DNA from: Alphaproteobacteria bacterium
GTDB lineage: Bacteria > Pseudomonadota > Alphaproteobacteria > Sphingomonadales > Kordiimonadaceae
DNA length: 64,000 bases
Assembly (NCBI GenBank): GCA_006226495.1
Contig: SBGU01000043.1
Coordinates: forward strand, 62,001 to 126,000
Reading direction: 5' to 3'
The position numbers and the translations under genes are program-made. The notes below the pieces were generated by a model, which had not been told where the DNA came from, ran no database searches, and saw only the letters and a list, made by a program, of their open reading frames with translations. Every line of letters starts with the position of its first letter. Position 1 is the first letter of the stretch. Below, piece after piece: positions 52,667 through 61,805 of the stretch.

Positions 52667-55558
52667 ATGGACCGCATCGCCGCACTGGAAGGCGTCAGCC
52701 CCCAGTTTGTAGAATCGCTCTATGAACAATATAGCGCCAACCCTGGTTCGGTAGACGAGGGCTGGCGTGATTATTTTGAGACCTTGGAGGCCGGTGCCGC
52801 CAAGTCCGGACCCAGTTGGGCCCGTTCCGATTGGCCGCTGCGCCCCGAAGACGACCTGACCACGGGTCTCGATGCGTCGGACATGTTCATCGAAACCGCC
52901 AGGCCGCAAAAACCGGCTGCCGCCGCGTCGGCGTCGGATGTGCGGGCGGCCACCATCGACAGTATCCGCGCCCTGATGCTGGTGCGTACCTTCCGGGTAC
53001 GCGGCCACCTGATGGCCAACCTCGACCCGCTCGGGCTCGAGGAACGTCCGGTCAACCCGGAACTGAAGCCGGAAACATACGGCTTTGGCCCCCAGGACAT
53101 GGACCGCAAGATTTTCATGGACGGCGTGCTCGGCCTCGAGACCGCGACCATGCGCGAAATCCTCGTCATTCTCGAGCGTACCTATTGCTCGAACATCGGC
53201 GTGGAGTTCATGCACATCAACGACCCTGAGGAAAAGGCCTGGATTCAGCGCCAGATCGAAGGGCGCGACAAGGAAATCCACTTCACCGACAAGGGCAAGC
53301 TGGCCATCCTGAACAAGCTCGTGGAAGCCGTTCAGTATGAAAAGTTCCTGGGCCGCAAATATACCGGCACCAAGCGTTTCGGCCTTGACGGCGGTGAAGC
53401 CATGGTGCCGGCCCTCGAAGCCGTGATGAAAACCGGTGGCCAGTTCGGCCTGGACGAAATTGTGCTCGGCATGCCGCACCGCGGCCGCCTGAACGTGCTC
53501 GCCAACGTGATGCAGAAGCCGTACCGCGCCATCTTCAACGAATTTTCGGGCGGCAGCTTCAAGCCGGACGACGTGCAGGGGTCGGGTGACGTGAAATACC
53601 ACCTGGGCACCAGTGCGGACCGTGAGTTTGATGGCAACAAGATCCACCTGTCCCTGAACGCCAACCCCTCGCACCTCGAGGCGGTGAACCCGGTCGTGAT
53701 CGGCAAGACACGCGCCAAGCAGGAACAGAAAAAAGACACCAAACGCACCTCGACCCTGTCGCTTCTCCTGCACGGCGATGCCGCGTTCGCGGGCCAGGGC
53801 ATTGTGGCGGAATGTTTCGGCATGTCGGGCCTTCGGGGCTACAACACCGGCGGCACCGTGCATTTTATCGTCAACAACCAGATCGGTTTCACCACCAGCC
53901 CGCAGTTCGCGCGCTCGAGCCCCTATCCGTCGGATGTGGCCAAAATGGTGCAGGCCCCGATCTTCCATGTGAACGGCGACGACCCCGAAGCAGTGGTGTT
54001 CGGCACCAAACTGGCGACCGAGTTCCGCCAGACCTTCAAGCGCGACGTGGTGATCGACATGATCTGTTATCGCCGCTTCGGCCATAACGAAGGCGACGAG
54101 CCGGCGTTCACCCAGCCCCTGATGTATGCGTCGATCAAGAACCACCCGTCGGTGGACCGCATCTATGCGGACCGCCTGATCGAGGAAAAGGTCCTGACCG
54201 CGGAAGAATTCGAGCGCATGGAAAACGAATTTGTCTCCTACCTGGAGGACGAATTCGAAGCCGCGCGCGATTACCGCGTCAACAAGGCCGACTGGTTCGA
54301 AGGCAAATGGGAAGGCCTTGGCCTCGCGAGCCGCGACCCCGAGCAGCGCCGCGCCGAAACCGGTGTCAGCGAAATCGCGCTCAGGCAGGTTGGCGAGCAG
54401 ATCACCACCTACCCGGAAAAGTTCAACATCCACCGCACGCTGAAGCGCGTTCTGGACGCCAAACAGCAGATGTTCGAAACCGGCGAAGGTTTCGACTGGG
54501 CAACTGCCGAGGCACTGGCCTTTGGCTCGCTGCTGCGGGAAGGGTATGGCGTGCGTCTTTCTGGCCAAGACTGTGGTCGCGGCACCTTCAGCCAGCGCCA
54601 TGCCGTGTTCGTGGACCAGAAGACCGAAGACCGCTATGTGCCCTTGAAGGGCATCAGCCCGGACGCGCATTTTGAAGTGCTGGACAGCCACCTGTCGGAG
54701 TTTGGCGTTCTTGGTTTCGAATATGGGTATTCGATGGCCGAGCCGCGCACCCTGACCCTGTGGGAAGCCCAGTTCGGCGATTTCGCCAACGGCGCCCAGA
54801 TCATTATCGACCAGTTCATCTGTTCGGCTGAAGCCAAATGGCTAAGGATGTCGGGCCTCGTGATGCTGCTGCCGCACGGTTATGAAGGCCAGGGCCCCGA
54901 GCACTCGTCCGCACGGCTCGAGCGCTATCTGCAGCTTTCGGCGGAAGACAACTGGCAGGTGGTCAACTGTACGACCCCGGCCAACTATTTCCACGTCCTC
55001 CGCCGCCAGATGCACCGCAGCTTCCGCAAGCCCTTGGTGATCATGACGCCCAAGTCGCTGCTCAGGCACAAGCGCTGTGTTTCGACCCTGGCTGACTTCG
55101 GTCCGGGGTCGCAGTTCCACCGCGTCCTGTGGGACAATGCAGACAGCCCTGAGGGCGGTTCGATCAAGCTGAAGGCCGACGACAAGATCAAGCGTGTCAT
55201 CCTGTGTTCGGGCAAGGTCTATTACGATCTTCTGGACGAACGCGACACGCGCGAGCAGGACGATACCTACCTGTTGCGGGTCGAGCAGCTTTTCCCGATG
55301 CCGGTTCAGGCGCTGAAGAACGAGCTGCAGCGTTTCAAGAACGCCGACCAGATTGTCTGGTGCCAGGAAGAACCCAAGAACATGGGCTCCTGGTCCTATA
55401 TCCACGAACCTCTCGAAGAAGTTCTCATCGACCTTGGCATGAAGTGCACGCGGCCCAAATATGCCGGCCGCGCGGCCAGCGCCTCCACTGCCACCGGCCT
55501 TGCGTCCAAGCACGCAGCCGAGCAGGCCGCGCTGATCGACCAGGCACTGACGATTTAA
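52667..55558 (+). CDS. sucA: 2-oxoglutarate dehydrogenase E1 component
   Basis: About 963 residues, typical of thiamine-diphosphate E1o. The protein starts MDRIAALEGVSPQF, matching the LY...P..V...W.. N-terminal peripheral region (LYEQYSANPGSVDEGWRDYF; cited in part). LGMPHRGRLNVLANV, GDVKYHLGTSADRE and the ThDP/Mg motif region around CYRRFGHNEGDEP are present, plus LPHGYEGQGPEHSSARLERY near the end (LPHGYEGQGPEHSSA). The frame opens at GTG 52625, but that codon lies inside the hairpin with GAGGGG only one base ahead, so ATG 52667 or 52655 is more likely. Confidence 0.96.
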   Translation: MDRIAALEGVSPQFVESLYEQYSANPGSVDEGWRDYFETLEAGAAKSGPSWARSDWPLRPEDDLTTGLDASDMFIETARPQKPAAAASASDVRAATIDSIRALMLVRTFRVRGHLMANLDPLGLEERPVNPELKPETYGFGPQDMDRKIFMDGVLGLETATMREILVILERTYCSNIGVEFMHINDPEEKAWIQRQIEGRDKEIHFTDKGKLAILNKLVEAVQYEKFLGRKYTGTKRFGLDGGEAMVPALEAVMKTGGQFGLDEIVLGMPHRGRLNVLANVMQKPYRAIFNEFSGGSFKPDDVQGSGDVKYHLGTSADREFDGNKIHLSLNANPSHLEAVNPVVIGKTRAKQEQKKDTKRTSTLSLLLHGDAAFAGQGIVAECFGMSGLRGYNTGGTVHFIVNNQIGFTTSPQFARSSPYPSDVAKMVQAPIFHVNGDDPEAVVFGTKLATEFRQTFKRDVVIDMICYRRFGHNEGDEPAFTQPLMYASIKNHPSVDRIYADRLIEEKVLTAEEFERMENEFVSYLEDEFEAARDYRVNKADWFEGKWEGLGLASRDPEQRRAETGVSEIALRQVGEQITTYPEKFNIHRTLKRVLDAKQQMFETGEGFDWATAEALAFGSLLREGYGVRLSGQDCGRGTFSQRHAVFVDQKTEDRYVPLKGISPDAHFEVLDSHLSEFGVLGFEYGYSMAEPRTLTLWEAQFGDFANGAQIIIDQFICSAEAKWLRMSGLVMLLPHGYEGQGPEHSSARLERYLQLSAEDNWQVVNCTTPANYFHVLRRQMHRSFRKPLVIMTPKSLLRHKRCVSTLADFGPGSQFHRVLWDNADSPEGGSIKLKADDKIKRVILCSGKVYYDLLDERDTREQDDTYLLRVEQLFPMPVQALKNELQRFKNADQIVWCQEEPKNMGSWSYIHEPLEEVLIDLGMKCTRPKYAGRAASASTATGLASKHAAEQAALIDQALTI

Positions 55559-55579
55559 GAAGGGTAGGAGCACACCCCC

Positions 55580-56833
55580 ATGGCAATTGAAGACATCAAA
55601 ATCCCGCAGATGGGTGAATCGGTCGCCGAAGGTACCATCGGCACCTGGCTCAAGAAGGTCGGCGACACTGTTGCCGTCGACGAGCCCATCGTCGAGGTCG
55701 AAACCGACAAGGTCGCAATGGAAGTGCCGAGCCACGTGGCCGGCACCATCGTCGAGCTTGTGGTTGCCGAAGGCGACACCGTCGAAATCGGCGCCCTGAT
55801 CGCAAAAGTGGATACGGAGGGCAAGGCGGCTGCGACCCCCGCGCCCAAAAGCGAATCCACTCCGGCACCTGCTCCGGCTGCTGAAAAAGCCGTGGCACCG
55901 GCGCCCGCGCCGGCTTCGGCTCCTGCTGCCAGCGCTTCGGCAGAACTGATGCCCATGTCGCCGGCCGTGCGCCGCATCGTCGAGGATTATAACCTCGATG
56001 CCGCCTCGATCACCGGCACCGGCAAGGACGGCCGCCTGACCAAGGGCGACGTGATGGCCGCCATCGAAGCCGGCACCGCCCGCACCCTGTCGGCCCCGGT
56101 CGCAGCGGCTGCTGCCGCCCCGGCCGCCACCGGCCCGCGTGAAGAACGGGTGAAAATGACCCGTCTCAGGAAGCGCATCGCCGAACGCCTGAAAGACGCC
56201 CAGAATACCGCCGCCATGCTGACCACCTATAACGAGGTGGACATGACCGCGATCATGGAAGCGCGCGAGCGTTACAAGGACCTGTTCGCCAAGAAACACA
56301 GCATCAAGCTTGGTTTCATGAGCTTCTTCACCAAGGCCTGCTGCCTTGCGCTCAAGGAAGTGCCGGCTGTGAATGCCCGCATCGACGGCGACGAGATCGT
56401 CTATCACAACTATGCCAACATCGGTGTTGCCGTTTCGGCCCCGAACGGCCTGGTGGTTCCGGTCCTGAAGGACGCGCAGAACATGTCCTTCGCCGACACC
56501 GAGCTGGGGATTGCCAATTATGGCCGCAAGGCACGCGACGGCAAGCTGACCATCGAGGACATGCAGGGTGGTACCTTCACCATTTCGAACGGCGGCATCT
56601 TCGGCTCGCTGATGTCGAGCCCGATCCTGAACGCCCCGCAGTCGGCCATCCTGGGCATGCACAAGATCCAGGACCGTCCGATGGCCATCGGCGGCCAAGT
56701 GGTGATCCGCCCGATGATGTATCTGGCGCTGTCGTATGACCACCGCCTGATCGACGGTCGCGAAGCGGTGACCTTCCTTGTGCGCGTGAAAGAAGCGCTT
56801 GAGGACCCGACCCGCCTCCTGCTTGACATGTAA
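55580..56833 (+). CDS. sucB: 2-oxoglutarate dehydrogenase E2 (dihydrolipoamide succinyltransferase)
   Basis: 417 residues: one lipoyl domain ([12 protein letters not shown], lipoyl lysine K44), an Ala/Pro-rich linker, an E1/E3-binding domain ([15 protein letters not shown]), a second Ala-rich linker, and the catalytic domain ending [13 protein letters not shown] with the active His and Asp. It forms the core of the 2-oxoglutarate dehydrogenase complex. 22 bases after sucA. Confidence 0.97.
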   Translation: MAIEDIKIPQMGESVAEGTIGTWLKKVGDTVAVDEPIVEVETDKVAMEVPSHVAGTIVELVVAEGDTVEIGALIAKVDTEGKAAATPAPKSESTPAPAPAAEKAVAPAPAPASAPAASASAELMPMSPAVRRIVEDYNLDAASITGTGKDGRLTKGDVMAAIEAGTARTLSAPVAAAAAAPAATGPREERVKMTRLRKRIAERLKDAQNTAAMLTTYNEVDMTAIMEARERYKDLFAKKHSIKLGFMSFFTKACCLALKEVPAVNARIDGDEIVYHNYANIGVAVSAPNGLVVPVLKDAQNMSFADTELGIANYGRKARDGKLTIEDMQGGTFTISNGGIFGSLMSSPILNAPQSAILGMHKIQDRPMAIGGQVVIRPMMYLALSYDHRLIDGREAVTFLVRVKEALEDPTRLLLDM

Positions 56834-56861
56834 GGCGCACTAACGATTTGAGAACTGATAT

Positions 56862-56889
56862 ATGGGTGGGGGCGCGCGTTCCCGCCCAT
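56862..56889 (+). terminator. Hairpin between sucB and lpdA, weak terminator
   Basis: ATGGGTGGG pairs with CCCGCCCAT (one G-T pair) around a 10-base loop, followed by TGTTTC. It may attenuate lpdA relative to sucAB, or be an RNA stability element. Confidence 0.4.
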
Positions 56890-56929
56890 TGTTTCGAGAA
56901 GCCCAAGTTTCGAGAAGAAGGGACAAAAA

Positions 56930-58336
56930 ATGTCTGACGCATTCGACGTAGTAGTGATCGGGGCCGGCCCCGGCGGTTATGTTGCGGCCATCCGCGCGGC
57001 CCAACTGGGCCTCAAGACCGCCTGTATCGACAAGCGCGACACGCTTGGCGGCACCTGCCTCAATGTCGGCTGCATGCCGTCGAAGGCGCTTCTGAATGCC
57101 TCGCACCATTATCACACGGCGGCGCACGACCTGGGCAAGTTCGGCATCACCACCAAGGGCGTTTCCTTCGACCTGGGTGAAATGATGGCGTCCAAGGACA
57201 AGATCGTCGACGGCCTGACGGGCGGCATCGCCTTCCTGTTCAAGAAACACAAGATCACCTGGTTCAAGGGCTCGGCCAAGTTCACCGCCAAGGACACGAT
57301 CGAGGTTGCGCTCAACGACGGCGGCACCGAAACCGTGAAGGCGAAGAATACCATCATCGCCACGGGCAGCGATGTCGCGAGCCTGCCGGGTGTCGAAATC
57401 GACGAAAAAACCATCGTGTCCTCTACGGGCGCGCTTTCGCTGCCGAAGGTGCCGAAACATCTGGTCGTCATCGGCGGTGGTGTTATCGGCCTTGAGCTTG
57501 GCTCCGTATGGCAGCGCCTGGGGTCGGAAGTCACCGTGGTCGAATTCATGGACCAGGTGCTGCCGGGCATGGACGGCGAGGTCCGCAAGACCTTTGGCCG
57601 CGTGCTCAAGAAACAGGGCTTCAACCTGCATCTTTCAAGCAAGGTCACCGGGGTCGAGAAAACCAAATCGGGCGCCAAGGTGACCTTCGAACCGGTGAAG
57701 GGTGGCGATGCCACCACCATCGACGCCGATGTGGTGCTGGTTTCGATCGGTCGTCGTCCCTACACGGCGGGCCTCGGCCTTGAAACCGTGGGGGTCGAAA
57801 TGGACGACCGTTCGCGCGTCAAGGTGAACCATGATTTCTCCACCAACGTGCCGGGCATCTGGGCCATCGGCGACGTGATCGAAGGCCCGATGCTGGCGCA
57901 CAAGGCCGAAGACGAAGGTGTCGCCTGTGCCGAAAACATCGCCGGCCTGACCGGGTATGTGAACCATGACGTGATCCCGGGCGTGGTCTATACCCACCCG
58001 GAAGTCGCGAACGTCGGCAAGACGGAAGAAGACCTGAAGGCTGCGGGCATCGACTATGTCGCCGGCAAATTCCCCTTCACCGCCAACAGCCGCGCCAAGG
58101 CGAACCTGGATACCGAGGGTTTCGTGAAGATCATCGCGGACAAGAAAACCGACCGCGTGCTGGGCGTGCATATCATCGGCGCCGATGCCGGCAACATGAT
58201 CGCACAGGCCGCCACCGCCATGGAATTTGGCGCATCGGCTGAAGATATCGCGCTCACCTGCCATGCGCACCCGACCGAAACCGAAGCCATGAAGGAAGCC
58301 GCACTCGCGGTTCACAACCGCACCATCCATATGTAA
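56930..58336 (+). CDS. lpdA: Dihydrolipoamide dehydrogenase (E3)
   Basis: 468 residues. GAGPGGYVAAIRAAQLG is the FAD loop; GGTCLNVGCMPSKALL holds the redox disulfide C43/C48; VIGGGVIGLELGSVW the NAD loop; HAHPTETEAMKEA the His/Glu pair at the dimer interface. It reoxidises lipoyl groups of SucB. Last gene of the block, before a strong terminator. Confidence 0.97.
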   Translation: MSDAFDVVVIGAGPGGYVAAIRAAQLGLKTACIDKRDTLGGTCLNVGCMPSKALLNASHHYHTAAHDLGKFGITTKGVSFDLGEMMASKDKIVDGLTGGIAFLFKKHKITWFKGSAKFTAKDTIEVALNDGGTETVKAKNTIIATGSDVASLPGVEIDEKTIVSSTGALSLPKVPKHLVVIGGGVIGLELGSVWQRLGSEVTVVEFMDQVLPGMDGEVRKTFGRVLKKQGFNLHLSSKVTGVEKTKSGAKVTFEPVKGGDATTIDADVVLVSIGRRPYTAGLGLETVGVEMDDRSRVKVNHDFSTNVPGIWAIGDVIEGPMLAHKAEDEGVACAENIAGLTGYVNHDVIPGVVYTHPEVANVGKTEEDLKAAGIDYVAGKFPFTANSRAKANLDTEGFVKIIADKKTDRVLGVHIIGADAGNMIAQAATAMEFGASAEDIALTCHAHPTETEAMKEAALAVHNRTIHM

Positions 58337-58361
58337 GCGGCTTCTGCTTCAAACGATCCCG

Positions 58362-58390
58362 AACCCCGGCCCCTGTGGCCGGGGTTTTTG
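58362..58390 (+). terminator. Rho-independent terminator of the TCA block
   Basis: AACCCCGGCC pairs with GGCCGGGGTT around CCTGT, then TTTG. Perfect stem, 26 bases past lpdA. Confidence 0.92.
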
Positions 58391-58453
58391 TTTGCGTGCG
58401 GGCCGGTCGGGGTTCACAATCGGCATCCAATATAGTCGGGGGAAGGGCAGATC

Positions 58454-60220
58454 ATGAAATCAATCAGACAGATGCAGCACGCGCTGGCGGGCCTTGCGGC
58501 CATCGCAACCATGGGCCTTCTGGCCGGGTGCGTGCCCCAGGACGCCCCGGCGAAGGTGGTGCTGCCCGGGCCGTCCGCGCCCGTTGCCATGATCGCCGTC
58601 AACGACATCTACCGCATCGAAGGCGTGGACGACAGCCGCCGGGGCGGTCTTGGCCGCATTGCCTGGCTCCGGCACCGGCTGGAGGCCGAAACCGGCCAGC
58701 CTGTGCCCCTGATGCATGCGGGTGATGCCCTGTCGCCGTCCCTCTACAGCCTGTCGAGTGTGGGTGGTTTCGCCGGCGAAGAAATGGTCGATGTGCTCAA
58801 TCTGATGGACGGCAAGGCCAATGTCTTCGACCCCATCATGTATGTCGCCATCGGCAACCATGAATTCGACAATACCTATTGCCAGAAAAAGACCGGCCTG
58901 AAGAATTTTACCGACCGGGTCGCTCAGTCGGGTTTCACCTGGCTGTCCGGCAACCTGGATTATACCGACTGCAAGGGTGGCGCGGGCCTTGAAAACACGG
59001 CCATGTCCGACACAGGAATCTTTGTCGCGGGCGGCATCCGCTTCGGTGTCTTCGGCCTGACGGTCGATTTTGAAGGCGACGCCCCGGCCGACAGCCGCAA
59101 GGGCCCCTATATCGACCCCGACTATATCGCCAACGCCAAACGGCTGACCGCCGAACTTCGGGGCAAGGGCGCGGAATATGTCATCGGGGTCACGCACCTG
59201 GACTGGGCCTGTGACGTGTCTGTGCTCGCGACCCTCGGTGCCGAAGGGCCGGACCTGATCATGGGCGGGCACGACCATGTGCAGATGGCGCATTTTGCGC
59301 CCACGAGCCCTGAGCCGGGTCAAGACTTCCGCGCGGTCTACAAGGCCTCGTCCGACGCGACCGATGTGGCGGTTTATCATTTCTGGCGCGACGGGGCGGG
59401 CAAGGTGCAATACCGCTACAGCCCCGTGGACATGGATTTCCGCATCCCCGAAGACCCGACCGTGCTGGCCGCGGTGGAAGGCTGGGAACAGAAGCTCGCC
59501 GCCAAGGCCTGCCCGGCGGATAACCTCACCTGCCTGGAAACCGAGGTCGGCAACACCGCCTATGAATGGCAGTTGGCCGAGAATGTGAACCGCGAAAGCG
59601 AAACCCGCATCGGCAACTGGTTCACCGACCTGATGAAAACCGCCGCTGAAGACGACGGTACCTTCTGTGCCGGCAACAAGGGTGTGGTGGCGCTCATCAA
59701 CTCGGGCACCTTCCGGCTGAATTACGATATCTCGAAAGGCAGCCTGCTGCGCCGTGAACATATCCTGTCGACCATGCCCTTCGGTGCCGCGCTCAGCCAG
59801 CTTTGTCTGGACGGCGATACATTGCGGGCCGCGCTCGCACAAGGGCTGAATGCACCGGGGCAGGGCCGCTATCCGCACTTTGCCGGCATGCAGGTCAGCT
59901 ATGCCCGCACCCTGGCGGCGGATGCCGACATCCGGTCCCTGAAGGTGGGGGATGTTGATGTGCCGGCGGGCAGCAAGGATCGTTTTATCGTGGTAACCGG
60001 CACCTATATCGCCGGCGGCAATGACGGGTATCCTTTTGGTGCGGTCACCGGCGACAACCGCCGCGACCTGACGGCCGACCTGGCCCTGATGGTGCCGCAG
60101 CATATTGCCGAACAGGACCAGACGCCCGCAATCAGCGATGCAAACCGTCGCAAGATCCAGTTGCCGTCGCCGGTCGATGACATGGTGCCCAGTTGTAGTG
60201 CCGGAGTGCCCGCTCACTAG
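58454..60220 (+). CDS. 5'-nucleotidase/2',3'-cyclic phosphodiesterase-type metallophosphatase, lipoprotein
   Basis: 588 residues. The signal peptide ends in a lipobox, GLLAGC, so the protein is probably lipid-anchored. The calcineurin-like domain has IAVNDIYRIEG, MHAGDALSPS, GNHEFD, GVTHLDW and GGHDHV metal-site motifs. The C-terminal 5'-nucleotidase domain follows, with GNWFTDLM and LINSGTFRLN. The first motif is atypical: Asn-Asp-Ile-Tyr instead of the common Asn-Asp-Phe-His, so one metal ligand may differ. It would hydrolyse nucleotides outside the cytosol for nutrient recovery. Confidence 0.88.
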   Translation: MKSIRQMQHALAGLAAIATMGLLAGCVPQDAPAKVVLPGPSAPVAMIAVNDIYRIEGVDDSRRGGLGRIAWLRHRLEAETGQPVPLMHAGDALSPSLYSLSSVGGFAGEEMVDVLNLMDGKANVFDPIMYVAIGNHEFDNTYCQKKTGLKNFTDRVAQSGFTWLSGNLDYTDCKGGAGLENTAMSDTGIFVAGGIRFGVFGLTVDFEGDAPADSRKGPYIDPDYIANAKRLTAELRGKGAEYVIGVTHLDWACDVSVLATLGAEGPDLIMGGHDHVQMAHFAPTSPEPGQDFRAVYKASSDATDVAVYHFWRDGAGKVQYRYSPVDMDFRIPEDPTVLAAVEGWEQKLAAKACPADNLTCLETEVGNTAYEWQLAENVNRESETRIGNWFTDLMKTAAEDDGTFCAGNKGVVALINSGTFRLNYDISKGSLLRREHILSTMPFGAALSQLCLDGDTLRAALAQGLNAPGQGRYPHFAGMQVSYARTLAADADIRSLKVGDVDVPAGSKDRFIVVTGTYIAGGNDGYPFGAVTGDNRRDLTADLALMVPQHIAEQDQTPAISDANRRKIQLPSPVDDMVPSCSAGVPAH

Positions 60221-60236
60221 CGGTCCGCGATAGTCT

Positions 60237-60264
60237 TTGACTGTTTGGACAATTTATTGATAAT
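60237..60264 (+). promoter_or_regulatory. Strong sigma-70-type promoter candidate
   Basis: TTGACT (60237-60242) and GATAAT (60259-60264) are 16 bases apart in an AT-rich stretch, about 95 bases before the receiver-like gene. Best promoter match in the window by eye. Confidence 0.6.
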
Positions 60265-60361
60265 TTTCATTTTAGAGGGCGGAACCAGCCTGGGGTGGGC
60301 TGTTTCAGGCGGGAACTGACTTGGGGGTCAGTCTCGCTGGATGCTGAGAGGAAGTTTTTTC

Positions 60362-60886
60362 ATGAGTACTGCCCGTCTCGAATTCGAGCGGATGCGGGTT
60401 CTGATCGCCTTGTCGAATCCGCAGCTCGCTGAATTTATTTTACATTATCTGAAGGACAACCGTGTCGGCGCCGTTCAACTGGCGCAATCCACGCCGGTTG
60501 CGCTTAACCGGCTGAAAGACGGTCGTTTTACCCATTTTTTCCTGGATTATGAATTCGGGGACAGGGGCGGGGCAGACTTTGCGCGTTTCATGCGTGTGAT
60601 GGACGGCCCGATGGCCGAAGCACCGATCATGATGATCATCCCGAACCCGGACCGGGCCAAGGTGTTTTCCGCGCGCGATTCCGGCGTGAATGAAATCCTG
60701 GGCCTGCCCTTGACGGCCAAGCTGTTGCAGACGCGCCTTGCGCACATGACCAACAATCCCAAGCCCTTCATCCGGGCGCCGGGCTATATCGGCCCGTGCC
60801 GCCGGCGCGACCCCGCCCAGATCTATCATGGCGACGAACGCCGGGGCAGCGGTTCCCGCAAGGTGCTGGCCTCCAACATGGCCTGA
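60362..60886 (+). CDS. Degenerate receiver-domain protein
   Basis: 174 residues from ATG 60362, with GAGAGGAAG 7 bases upstream. The first 120 residues look like a CheY fold: a first strand MRVLIALSN, FFLDYEF at the place of the phospho-aspartate, and IMMIIPN as the fourth strand. The usual acidic pair after strand 1 is missing, and the Lys-Pro after strand 5 is replaced by Leu-Pro (LGLPLTAKLL). The tail has FIRAPGYIGPCRRRDP and a basic end. It is probably a pseudo-receiver or divergent single-domain regulator. No kinase is adjacent. Confidence 0.65.
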   Translation: MSTARLEFERMRVLIALSNPQLAEFILHYLKDNRVGAVQLAQSTPVALNRLKDGRFTHFFLDYEFGDRGGADFARFMRVMDGPMAEAPIMMIIPNPDRAKVFSARDSGVNEILGLPLTAKLLQTRLAHMTNNPKPFIRAPGYIGPCRRRDPAQIYHGDERRGSGSRKVLASNMA

Positions 60887-60922
60887 GCCGATTTCCGGTA
60901 CAGTCAACAGGCGTCTGTCCCG

Positions 60923-61423
60923 TCAGGGGCGGGCGCCTTCGTGTTTCAACAGCCATGCCTTGCGGTCCAGCCCGCCGGCATAACCGGTCAGCGCCCCGTC
61001 CGCACCGACAAGCCGGTGGCAGGGCTGGATGATGGCAATGGGGTTGCGCCCGTTCGCGCGCCCGACCGCACGGGGGCTTGAGTTCAGCATCGCTGCAAGC
61101 GCACCATAACTGAGGCACGTGCCCGCCGGGATCGCCCGCAGCGCCCGCCAGACTGCCTGTTCGAAGGCGGTACCGGCAGCACAGGCCGCCAACGGATCAA
61201 TCGCGCTTGTCTCGCCCGAAAAATAGGCATCAAGTGCCCTGCGGACAGGAGCCAACAGCTCGGCGTTTTCGGGCCGCAGGCCGCCATAATGCCGGTCCAG
61301 TTGTCGGGCCACACGGTCCGGTCGGTCGGAAAATTCGGCGATATGGATCATCCCGCCCCCAAGCACAAGGCTGAGGGCGCCGATGGGGCTTTCATAGCTG
61401 GCTGCAATCAGGGTCCCGGACAT
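60923..61423 (-). CDS. ogt: Methylated-DNA-protein-cysteine methyltransferase
   Basis: 166 residues. Ogt takes O6-methylguanine or O4-methylthymine methyl groups onto its own cysteine and repairs DNA. IIQPCHRLVGADGALTGYAGG contains the acceptor Cys (cited: PCHRLVGADG). SYGALAAMLNSSPRAVGRANG is the DNA-binding helix-turn-helix region (cited: SPRAVGRANGRNP). No Ada regulatory domain. Normal length for Ogt. Confidence 0.96.
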   Translation of the reverse strand: MSGTLIAASYESPIGALSLVLGGGMIHIAEFSDRPDRVARQLDRHYGGLRPENAELLAPVRRALDAYFSGETSAIDPLAACAAGTAFEQAVWRALRAIPAGTCLSYGALAAMLNSSPRAVGRANGRNPIAIIQPCHRLVGADGALTGYAGGLDRKAWLLKHEGARP

Positions 61424-61480
61424 GGGGTCATCCTACTGTGCCGTCCCCGTGCATACGCGCCGTTTCCGGACGCGGGGCCT

Positions 61481-61801
61481 TCAAAGATGGCTGAACAGGT
61501 AGCTGGTCGACACCAGGGTCAGGGTAATGAACAGAAAGGGTGTCAGCGCCAGCCGCGGCACGCCGACATTGGCCCGCAGGATCTTGGCGAATTGCCAGGC
61601 GGTGCGCAGTCCGGTCACCACGGTGACAGACCCGGTCAGGGCCACGGCAAACACCGCCAGTTCGGCATGCCCTGTCGCCGGCCAGATGCGGTAGGCGGCA
61701 AACACAAGCAAGGCGGCAAGCACGGCCAGCGCGGCATACAGTGCGGCAAGGCTCCAGCCGCGAAAGCGGTCGATCTGGTTCGGCGGAATGGATTGATTCA
61801 T
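61481..61801 (-). CDS. Small membrane protein, unknown function
   Basis: 106 residues with about three hydrophobic helices (LAALYAALAVLAALLVFAAY, LAVFAVALTGSVTVV and ALTPFLFITLTLVSTSYLF). I start at the ATG complementary to 61799-61801, with AAGGG upstream; the longer frame overlaps xerC. It ends just after the ogt start region. Family not recognised. It directly follows xerC on the same strand, with 4 bases between. Confidence 0.65.
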   Translation of the reverse strand: MNQSIPPNQIDRFRGWSLAALYAALAVLAALLVFAAYRIWPATGHAELAVFAVALTGSVTVVTGLRTAWQFAKILRANVGVPRLALTPFLFITLTLVSTSYLFSHL

Positions 61802-61805
61802 AAAC

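Noticed and set aside
51314-54691. 1125-codon open frame on the minus strand
   Set aside because: Antisense to sucC, sucD and sucA; the translation is rich in His, Arg and Gly with no domain-like pattern.
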